Notes under the pieces: generated by a model
What the model was told of the DNA's origin: nothing
Database searches by the model: none
What the model saw: only the letters and a program-made list of their open reading frames with translations
Part shown: positions 17,249 through 22,595 of the stretch, in pieces
Position numbering within the stretch: position 1 is the first letter of the stretch
Layout: each line of letters starts with the position of its first letter
Translations under genes and position numbers: made by a program
Source of the DNA: an uncultured Bacilli bacterium
Lineage (GTDB): Bacteria > Bacillota_I > Bacilli_A > RF39 > UBA660
Direction of reading: 5' to 3'
NCBI GenBank assembly: GCA_934096075.1
Contig: CAKOLN010000015.1
Coordinates: 1-23,750 of the forward strand
DNA length: 23,750 bases

Positions 17249-17260
17249 TCTATATTTATT

Positions 17261-17287
17261 TTAAAAATGTACTTAAAATACATTTTC
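17261..17287 (-). terminator. weak hairpin terminator after the Nudix regulator
   Basis: AAAATGTA (17264-17271) and TACATTTT (17279-17286) are perfectly complementary; the stop codon lies in the loop. The following T run is short, so some read-through into the next operon is likely. Confidence 0.5.
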
Positions 17288-17947
17288 ATTTCTTTTTATA
17301 TTTTTAAATTTATATATCTTAGCAGGTTTAGTTCCATCAAATACTTTTTCTTTGTTTGTATCTATAAGTAATCCTGTATTAAGTAATTTTTTTCTAAAAT
17401 TTCTCCTATCATATTTTTTATCTAATATTGTTTCATAAACTTTTTGTATTTCGGGAATAACAAATCCATCTGGAAATAAAGATTTTAATATATCCGTACT
17501 AGTTATTTTATCTCTTAAAGTTTCAATTGCCCTATCTAATATTTCATTATGATCATATGCTAGTTTTGGAATACTTTCAATACTAAACCAATCGGCATTT
17601 GAAGTTTTTAATGTTTCATTCAAAATACTAACTCTTTTATTATCTATAACTCCAATATATGTAATAGCAACCATTCTCATGACTGGACTTCTATCAACTT
17701 TACCAAATACATTTGATAAGTATAAATCAATATCTGTTATACCAGTTTTTTCTTGAATTTCCCTTTTCAATCCATCAATTAAATCTTCATTATTATAAAG
17801 AGCTCCACCAGTTAGTGCCCACATATTATTAAACGGAGTATTTTTTCTTTTAATTAACAAAACTTTTGTAATTCCTTTATCTACAGTAAATATAGAGCAA
17901 ATAACATGAATACCTTGATTACTATATAAAGGATTTTTTATTTCCAT
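17273..17947 (-). CDS. NrtR-like Nudix/winged-helix transcriptional regulator
   Basis: 224 aa. The N-terminal Nudix domain (about 10-130) has G48-x5-E54 and REIQEKTGI; the second Glu of the catalytic REUxEE core is Lys67, so hydrolysis is probably lost and ligand binding kept. The C-terminal part (about 150-224), with FPDGFVIPEIQKVYE, DRRNFRKKLLNTGLL and PAKIYKF, is the winged helix of NrtR-type regulators, which elsewhere sense ADP-ribose and control NAD metabolism. I prefer the ATG at 17947 over an in-frame GTG at 17956, which lies only one base from the AGGA site. It has a consensus promoter with a palindromic operator inside the spacer, indicating autoregulation. No NAD-synthesis gene is near, so its regulon may differ. 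Confidence 0.8.
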   Translation of the reverse strand: MEIKNPLYSNQGIHVICSIFTVDKGITKVLLIKRKNTPFNNMWALTGGALYNNEDLIDGLKREIQEKTGITDIDLYLSNVFGKVDRSPVMRMVAITYIGVIDNKRVSILNETLKTSNADWFSIESIPKLAYDHNEILDRAIETLRDKITSTDILKSLFPDGFVIPEIQKVYETILDKKYDRRNFRKKLLNTGLLIDTNKEKVFDGTKPAKIYKFKNIKRNENVF

Positions 17948-17967
17948 ATCTATCACATCCTAATTAC

Positions 17968-17996
17968 ATTATATGCGTATTTTATACACATGTCAA
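17968..17996 (-). promoter_or_regulatory. consensus promoter with operator filling the 17-bp spacer
   Basis: On the minus strand TTGACA (17996-17991), then exactly 17 bases TGTGTATAAAATACGCA (17990-17974), then TATAAT (17973-17968). The spacer is a 6-5-6 inverted repeat with one arm mismatch, nearly identical to 17232-17248. A bound dimer would block polymerase, giving tight repression of an otherwise very strong promoter. Confidence 0.85.
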
Positions 17997-18023
17997 TAAA
18001 GAAATAAAAAAAACAAAGTAGCA

Positions 18024-18779
18024 TTAATCATCATGATTGTATTCATATACTTTTTTAAATAGTAGTTCAATGCTTTCCTTTGGTATTTTAATCACTAAAT
18101 TCTTATTTCTTTGACGACCACTATCATCTCCACTCCTAGTTACTCTACCACATATCGAAATATCAAGTTTATTTTGTTTTAATAAACTTATAAAAGTTTC
18201 AAAAGATTTTAATTTGTATAAAGTTAATTTATAATATCTAAATTGTACATCATAAGAAGTACTTTTTTTGCTAGCATATACTAGAGCTAAATTAGATAAT
18301 TTAACTTCCAGTCTTTCTTTTAACGTCGAAAAATCTATATAAGTTTTTTCTTCAATTAAATTCACCTTTAAATCATAAACTGCAAGATATAATCTTTCTT
18401 CTTCATAATTAATTTTTAATTTAAAGTAATTATCATTTATTCTATATAAGCAATTAACATAAAGTGGTCCATTTAATTGATATTTGTTTTCATAAATTAT
18501 ATCTTTTTTGCCATATGTAGTAAGTAATCTATTCATTTCATAAAGATTTGGTCTATCAAAAGCTATACTAAAAAGACTAATTGGAAATCTACTATATCTA
18601 CTAGTACATTTAATTTCTATATTTTTATAATCAGGAAAATATATACTATCTGCATTTTTACCTAATAATTTTTCAAATGTCAATCCAATAGAATTAGTAT
18701 TTTTATTAATTTCTTTTATATAACCTTTTTTCGAAATATCTTTAAATTTAGTAATAAATTCTTCGAATTCTTTTTCCAT
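18024..18779 (-). CDS. MvaI/BcnI-family restriction endonuclease-like protein
   Basis: 251 aa. The N-terminal half carries the family pattern: KGYIKEINKNTNSIGLTFE, then KLLG, PDYKNIEIK (Asp with E-I-K, the PD-ExK-type catalytic set), and a SLFSIAFDRPNLYEMNRLL segment followed by YG. Relatives cleave short CC(W/S)GG-type sites, but specificity cannot be read here. The C-terminal region (RVTRSGDDSGRQRNKNLVIKIP) is basic. No methyltransferase lies in the window, so it is an orphan as seen. The ATG lacks a convincing ribosome binding site; a better-spaced ATG at 18790 is out of frame and gives only 24 codons. Possible nick-type or housekeeping role unknown. Confidence 0.7.
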   Translation of the reverse strand: MEKEFEEFITKFKDISKKGYIKEINKNTNSIGLTFEKLLGKNADSIYFPDYKNIEIKCTSRYSRFPISLFSIAFDRPNLYEMNRLLTTYGKKDIIYENKYQLNGPLYVNCLYRINDNYFKLKINYEEERLYLAVYDLKVNLIEEKTYIDFSTLKERLEVKLSNLALVYASKKSTSYDVQFRYYKLTLYKLKSFETFISLLKQNKLDISICGRVTRSGDDSGRQRNKNLVIKIPKESIELLFKKVYEYNHDD

Positions 18780-18890
18780 ATTTTTTTCATGTTAAATAAC
18801 CTTGTCCAAAAAGGATAATAACATCAATATATGTAAAAGTCCATTATTTTTTATGACATTTATAAAATATATGAGTAATTAGAAATACTT
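18780..18890. other. non-coding AT-rich gap
   Basis: Upstream region of the endonuclease gene. I see no convincing promoter (a TATATT at about 18830 has no matching -35), no hairpin of note and no ORF. An AAGG site precedes an out-of-frame ATG at 18790. Confidence 0.4.
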
Positions 18891-18935
18891 ATCAATTCAG
18901 TTGGTTAGAGTAATTAAAATTGTAACCGGGCGGCA
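18891..18935 (+). other. inverted partial copy of the CAU tRNA (pseudo-tRNA)
   Basis: The plus strand contains TCAGTTGGTTAGAG (18897-18910) and TAACCGGGCGG (18923-18933), both identical to the D-arm and 3' anticodon-stem/variable region of the intact tRNA at 19063-19139, which lies on the opposite strand. The anticodon arm between them is replaced by AT-rich sequence, and no acceptor stem is left, so it cannot be a working tRNA. Confidence 0.7.
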
Positions 18936-18936
18936 A

Positions 18937-18960
18937 TAAAAAAAAGACCAATCAAGGTCT
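18937..18960 (-). terminator. terminator of the tRNA pair
   Basis: On the minus strand AGACC (18960-18956) and GGTCT (18949-18945) form a short stem over a six-base loop, followed by eight Ts. Confidence 0.7.
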
Positions 18961-18971
18961 ACAATACAAAT

Positions 18972-19056
18972 TGGTGCAGGCGAAGGGACTTGAACCCCCA
19001 TGGATTACTCCGCTAGATCCTAAGTCTAGTGCGTCTGCCAATTTCGCCACGCCTGC
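18972..19056 (-). tRNA. tRNA-Leu (anticodon UAG)
   Basis: The sequence folds with GCAGGCG / CGCCTGC acceptor arms, anticodon loop CTTAGGA (UAG), a long class II variable arm, a GGTTCAAGTCC T-arm and encoded CCA. All expected tRNA-Leu features are present. It is the second of two tRNAs transcribed together, six bases after the CAU tRNA. Confidence 0.95.
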
Positions 19057-19062
19057 ATCAAG

Positions 19063-19139
19063 TGGTGGACCTTGCAGGACTCGAACCTGCGACCGCCCGG
19101 TTATGAGCCGGATGCTCTAACCAACTGAGCTAAAGGTCC
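19063..19139 (-). tRNA. tRNA with CAU anticodon, probably tRNA-Ile2 (lysidine type), else elongator Met
   Basis: Acceptor GGACCTT / AAGGTCC, D-arm AGCTCAGTTGGTTAGAGC, anticodon loop CTCATAA, T-arm GGTTCGAGTCC and encoded CCA give a complete 77-nt tRNA. The GGACCTT acceptor resembles the Bacillus tRNA-Ile2 that TilS modifies, more than elongator tRNA-Met. The acceptor is fully paired, unlike initiator tRNA. The CAU assignment is open without aminoacylation or TilS evidence. Confidence 0.9.
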
Positions 19140-19152
19140 ATCAACAAAGTTA

Positions 19153-19181
19153 ATTCTACACTATCTTAAAATAAAATGCAA
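19153..19181 (-). promoter_or_regulatory. promoter of the tRNA pair
   Basis: TTGCAT (19181-19176), 17-base spacer, TAGAAT (19158-19153), ending 13 bases before the first tRNA nucleotide. Confidence 0.7.
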
Positions 19182-19225
19182 TACCTTTTTGATAACAAAA
19201 TCAAAAAATTGCATTTTTTTACACT

Positions 19226-19236
19226 GGGCGGTCGCA
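19226..19236 (+). other. second inverted tRNA scrap (GGGCGGTCGCA)
   Basis: Eleven bases identical to the anticodon-stem 3' side, variable loop and T-stem start of the CAU tRNA, on the opposite strand, upstream of the tRNA promoter. GC-rich 11-mers are very unlikely by chance in this composition. Confidence 0.5.
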
Positions 19237-19240
19237 ATTA

Positions 19241-19287
19241 ATCAAAATACAAATGAACAAAAGTAGTAAACACTACTTTTGTTCATT
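19241..19287 (-). terminator. strong hairpin terminator of the 143-aa gene
   Basis: A perfect 16-bp stem (19272-19287 with 19252-19267) closes a four-base loop; the tail is T-rich but interrupted. The TAG stop is in the stem. Confidence 0.75.
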
Positions 19288-19704
19288 CTCTTCTAATCTA
19301 CACAATAAGTCAATTTTAAACATTTCTTTTTGTGCATTTGCTTTAGATATCATTATACCCTTATAGGCAGTTAATTCAGATTTATGTCCATCCATTAATA
19401 TATCTTTAGGTTCTAATCCTGTTAGCATAACTACATTTTGTTCTTTATAAACAGTATAACTTAATTTAACTTTACCATATACCTTAACAAAAAGATTATC
19501 TGTAGGCAATTGCAATTCATAGTTTTCTGTTTTATCATGCTTATTAATAGAAATTAATTCACCCAAAAATTCACCTTTTCTTAAACTTGGATAATAATCA
19601 AACATTAACTTCTTATAAGCCATCATATTATATTTTTTTAAACTTCTTTCCAACTTTTTAAAATTATTCTCATCTAAATAATCTAATAAAAATCTTCCTT
19701 TCAT
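19273..19704 (-). CDS. unknown 143-aa protein
   Basis: No family recognised. No signal peptide or membrane helix. The N-terminal third is helical (DENNFKKLERSLKKYN); the middle (about 48-100) alternates like beta-strands (GELISIN, NYELQLP, LFVKVYGKVKLSYTVY), followed by a helical, charged C-terminus. It has a perfect consensus promoter, its own 16-bp terminator and a modest AGGA site before the ATG, so it is a well-expressed single gene. It lies between a dnaB-dnaI operon and a tRNA pair, which does not indicate function. Confidence 0.7.
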   Translation of the reverse strand: MKGRFLLDYLDENNFKKLERSLKKYNMMAYKKLMFDYYPSLRKGEFLGELISINKHDKTENYELQLPTDNLFVKVYGKVKLSYTVYKEQNVVMLTGLEPKDILMDGHKSELTAYKGIMISKANAQKEMFKIDLLCRLEENEQK

Positions 19705-19731
19705 ATTTTCCTAACCCCCATTACTGAATAA

Positions 19732-19760
19732 ATTATAGCATATAAAGTACAATTTGTCAA
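19732..19760 (-). promoter_or_regulatory. perfect sigma-A promoter of the 143-aa gene
   Basis: TTGACA (19760-19755), 17 bases, TATAAT (19737-19732). Confidence 0.85.
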
Positions 19761-19789
19761 CATATTTGTATAAAATAAATTACAAAGTA

Positions 19790-19816
19790 TTAAAAAAAGT
19801 ACTAATTAGTACTTTT
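19790..19816 (-). terminator. terminator of the dnaB-dnaI operon
   Basis: AAAAGTACT and AGTACTTTT (19795-19803 and 19808-19816) pair around AATT, followed by more Ts on the minus strand. The TAG stop of the 68-aa gene straddles the stem end. Confidence 0.8.
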
Positions 19817-20008
19817 AATAACTTCTCTTTCTTCATTACCGTTTTCTCTTAGATGCCTTAATCTATAAATTTTTCCATTAATAGTCATTATTTTTCGTTT
19901 TATTTCTTTTTGTTCATCTAAATTTTCATTTATTTTTAAACTATGAGTTAAAAGTCTTTTTTCAATAACTAAACTACTAATTTCTTTATCTAAATTTGTT
20001 ACTTCCAT
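19802..20008 (-). CDS. small coiled-coil protein (68 aa)
   Basis: Not recognised. Nearly all helical, with regularly spaced Leu/Ile (LDKEISSLVIEKRLLTHSL then EQKEIKRKIMTINGKI), so probably a coiled coil. It has a clean AGGAG site and lies nine bases after dnaI, followed by a terminator, so it is the last gene of the primosome operon. It might bind DnaI or DnaB or be unrelated; no catalytic motif. Confidence 0.6.
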   Translation of the reverse strand: MEVTNLDKEISSLVIEKRLLTHSLKINENLDEQKEIKRKIMTINGKIYRLRHLRENGNEEREVIKSTN

Positions 20009-20017
20009 ATAATTCTC

Positions 20018-20920
20018 CTAATTTCTTCTATTCTCTCCGATTAAAGGAATACTTACTGTTAGTTGTTTAATTCTTTCAATTATTCTTCTTGCCTTTATTT
20101 TATCCGTGCTTCCAGATGTTTCGCTCAAATGGACTTCTAATTCATCGAGATTAAAATTAGATGTAAAAAATGTTATTTTTTCATTATCCATCCTACTTTG
20201 AAGAAGAGAACCTAAAACTTCATCTCTTGCCCAAGGCGTATTATTTTCAGCACCAATATCATCAATTAAAAGTATATCACAGCTTTCCAATTCATTATAT
20301 ATTTCTTCATAACTACCTGTTTTACTATTAAATGAATCCTTTAATTTTTTTAATAATGTTGGATAATACACACTTACACATTTATATCCTTTTTTTGACA
20401 ATTCATTCAAAACTGCGTTAATTATATAACTTTTACCACTTCCAAAAGATCCATGCAAATAAACTCCTTTTTTATTGGGATATTTTTCCATAAATTCTTT
20501 TACATACTTAAGTATTTCCAATCTAGCTTTATCATCAGTATATATTTCTTTCATTCTTGCGGTCATCAAAAATTTAGGAGTTTCATAAAAAGTTACTCTG
20601 CTTTTATTTTTTTCCTCGTTTTTTTTATATTTACATGCAATGTAAGAAAATATTAACTCATTATTATCTACAGATGGATATAAAACACATCCAGATACTT
20701 CATTCTTACAATTTCCAATACCAGGACAATTTTTACAATGAGATAATTCACGCACTGTATTTTCTAATTTAGTAGTATAATTCATCAATATTTTTTCATC
20801 TAAATTTAATTTATACACTAATGCTTTAAATTTGTCATCTTCCATAGCTAATTTAAAATTCTTATTTACAAGCATTTCTAAATCCTTTTTTTTAGGTATT
20901 ATATTTTCTATATTATCCAT
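20018..20920 (-). CDS. dnaI: DnaI helicase loader
   Basis: Loads the replicative helicase at origins and restart sites. 300 aa: an N-terminal domain with a zinc cluster (C62-x2-C65, C71, C78 in HCKNCPGIGNC and EVSGC), then a AAA+ ATPase with Walker A GSFGSGKS (157-164), Walker B ILLIDD (216-221), sensor-1 FFTSN and a C-terminal arginine-rich end (KARRIIERIKQL). Length is close to B. subtilis DnaI (311). It overlaps the stop of dnaB by TAATG, as in many Firmicutes. Confidence 0.93.
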   Translation of the reverse strand: MDNIENIIPKKKDLEMLVNKNFKLAMEDDKFKALVYKLNLDEKILMNYTTKLENTVRELSHCKNCPGIGNCKNEVSGCVLYPSVDNNELIFSYIACKYKKNEEKNKSRVTFYETPKFLMTARMKEIYTDDKARLEILKYVKEFMEKYPNKKGVYLHGSFGSGKSYIINAVLNELSKKGYKCVSVYYPTLLKKLKDSFNSKTGSYEEIYNELESCDILLIDDIGAENNTPWARDEVLGSLLQSRMDNEKITFFTSNFNLDELEVHLSETSGSTDKIKARRIIERIKQLTVSIPLIGENRRN

Positions 20921-22197
20921 TATGAATACTCCTTAAAAAATCCTTCTAGTTCAGCATCATTCATTTCTTCTTTACTTGTTTTTTTGCCAAACCATTCTGG
21001 AATATTTTCTTCTTTTACTTTAGTTTGTTTAGTTTTTACTTTACTCTGTTTTATTTTTTTATATGTATTTTCTGCATAATTCATTGCTTCCCTAGCTGTA
21101 GTCAAATTTTCTCTTTTCCATTCTCCCGCGATAACTTCAACATATGATTTAACTAATCTATTATTTTGCGTTTTTAAAACAAAATCAATTAATACATTGC
21201 AAACAGATGGAGTAAACTCTAAATCAATTAAAAGCATTTCTAGTATTTTTAAATCTTTACTAGTGGGTCTTACTCCTTTATATTTGTTCTTTAAAAAATC
21301 ATAAGGTTTAGTAGTTTCAAAAACATTTATTATTCTATTTAATGCAGTATTTTCTTTATTTACAGTAGTCACTTTATCGCTTTTAAATAATAATGTTCTT
21401 TTTTTACCAACATGATTATAGTCATAGAATTTGTTTGCATTATTTCTTAACAAATCTTTATCAACCAGGCCTTTTTCATTTAAACTTATTTTTACAATTT
21501 CAGCCATTTCTATAGGTGACATTTTGTATAAAAAGCTTAAATTAGTTATTAACTCTTTCACACTTTTAGTTAAAACTTTAGCATTAAATAAGCCTTTAGG
21601 CATACTACTTATCAAAGTATCAAAGTCAAAATCATAAGAATAATTAATAACACCTTTTTCTTTTTTCACTATTTCATTGTCTTCTTTAAAATCATTAATA
21701 TTAACACTTTTAAAAGTCACATCAAATGGTGAAGTTATTTCTATATAACCTTTTGTATTTAATTTAGGAACTTTAAAATAATTTTTAATTCTTTTATATT
21801 CGCTTTCACCAACATTATTTAATAAAGCTGTACTAAATACAGGGTTATTAAAAAATTCATTTACTGATAAAGGACTATACAATTCATAAATATATGAATT
21901 TATATTTCCTTCCATATAATAAGTTTTCAAAAGTCCAATACCTTCTAACTTAATTCTTGCTTTTTTTATATTTTCTAAAGGTTCACCAAGATTAGTTACT
22001 AAATGATGATGTGTTAATTCATTACTCACATAATTATTAGCCTTTAATTCATCATAAAATGTATTATATAATGTTACAGCAGTATTACCTATAATAGGCA
22101 TATAAAGCATACTTAAAACAAGCTTATCATATTCATTTAATAAGCATTTATTTACTACTTGATATATATCAGCAGGAAGTAAAGTTATACTTGTCAT
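20920..22197 (-). CDS. dnaB: DnaB replication initiation/membrane attachment protein
   Basis: Primosome component of the Bacillus DnaB/DnaD type, which remodels the origin and helps load helicase with DnaI. 425 aa with an N-terminal winged-helix domain (LNEYDKLVLSMLYMPIIGNTAVTLY) and a C-terminal DnaD-like region (about 285-385, ending in VEVIAGEWKRENLTTAREAMNYAENTYK). A Lys-rich tail and a conserved-looking WFGKKTSKEE-x-AELEGF end follow. The ATG is preceded only by a GTGGTGGT-like site, a weak ribosome binding site. Coupled to dnaI. This is not the helicase that E. coli calls DnaB. Confidence 0.85.
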   Translation of the reverse strand: MTSITLLPADIYQVVNKCLLNEYDKLVLSMLYMPIIGNTAVTLYNTFYDELKANNYVSNELTHHHLVTNLGEPLENIKKARIKLEGIGLLKTYYMEGNINSYIYELYSPLSVNEFFNNPVFSTALLNNVGESEYKRIKNYFKVPKLNTKGYIEITSPFDVTFKSVNINDFKEDNEIVKKEKGVINYSYDFDFDTLISSMPKGLFNAKVLTKSVKELITNLSFLYKMSPIEMAEIVKISLNEKGLVDKDLLRNNANKFYDYNHVGKKRTLLFKSDKVTTVNKENTALNRIINVFETTKPYDFLKNKYKGVRPTSKDLKILEMLLIDLEFTPSVCNVLIDFVLKTQNNRLVKSYVEVIAGEWKRENLTTAREAMNYAENTYKKIKQSKVKTKQTKVKEENIPEWFGKKTSKEEMNDAELEGFFKEYS

Positions 22198-22214
22198 ACC
22201 ACCACCACAATCTT

Positions 22215-22243
22215 ATTTTAATCTAATATTAAATCATTTACAA
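22215..22243 (-). promoter_or_regulatory. putative promoter of dnaB-dnaI
   Basis: TTGTAA (22243-22238), 17 bases, TAAAAT (22220-22215), ending 18 bases before the dnaB start. Confidence 0.5.
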
Positions 22244-22260
22244 GACAAACTTTAGTATAT

Positions 22261-22288
22261 TTTAAAAGAGTACTTTTATAAGTACTCT
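22261..22288 (-). terminator. terminator retained after the decayed cassette
   Basis: GAGTACTT and AAGTACTC (22268-22275 and 22280-22287) pair, extendable by one A-T, around a four-base loop, followed by four Ts. Confidence 0.75.
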
Positions 22289-22290
22289 CA

Positions 22291-22530
22291 TTAATTATAA
22301 TCTACTTCATATGGATCATCAGCAGTATCACAACCAGACACCTTAACACATGATAGCAATGATAATGAAGGACGTACTACAAAGTCTCCTCGAACATTGT
22401 AGTTGCCCAAATAGGCAGGATTGCTAGAACCACTGACATACCATACATAAACATAAGAACCATTTCAGTTGATAGGTAACAAGGACCACCCAACTAAGTG
22501 AGAAGAGCTTCCTATACTATTACAGCCTAT
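22291..22530 (-). pseudogene. decayed 3' cassette of the surface-protein family
   Basis: Translating the minus strand from about 22530 gives IGSSSHLVGWSLLPIN, a TGA stop, NGSYVYVWYV, then NYNVRGDFVVRPSLSLLSC and DDPYEVDYN before TAA. This parallels the end of the gene at 22596-23750 (WWSLSPDYWYGSY to AVRPAISLKSC). The TGA stands where the intact gene has TGG, and a further TAG lies upstream, so it is dead in the standard code. The 5' part of its gene is gone. Codons such as atc, aac, gtc, agc, gcc, ggc and tac are again enriched for C endings, so this too may descend from a diversified region. Confidence 0.7.
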
Positions 22531-22537
22531 TCCCTAT

Positions 22538-22561
22538 ATCAAAAGTGTTTTCACACTTGAT
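22538..22561 (-). repeat. hairpin 35 bases after the surface-gene stop
   Basis: ATCAAGTGTG and CACTTTTGAT pair (one mismatch, one wobble) with an AAAA loop. No T run follows, so it is a poor terminator. Some DGR targets have a hairpin after the variable region, but there it lies nearer; the link is speculative. Confidence 0.35.
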
Positions 22562-22595
22562 ACCATTTTTCGGACGTTTATCAAGATTTGTAGTT

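Noticed and set aside
17217..17249. Upstream extension of the zinc-motif gene to 17249
   Set aside because: It would run through the operator, lacks a ribosome binding site and adds residues absent from the paralogue.
18891..19236. Genomic island att sites at the tRNA
   Set aside because: The tRNA scraps are inverted, cover internal arms and not the 3' end, and no integrase is present.
22291..22530. Reading TGA as Trp (code 4) to rescue the dead cassette
   Set aside because: TGA lines up with TGG in the live gene, but dnaE, the 185-aa zinc-motif gene (16659-17216) and the truncated DinD-like gene end in TGA followed by terminators or starts, and a TAG also interrupts the cassette.
22291..22530. 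The decayed cassette as the DGR template repeat
   Set aside because: It differs from the live variable region at many non-adenine positions (T/C and G/C changes) and contains few of the expected adenines, so it is a relative and not the template.
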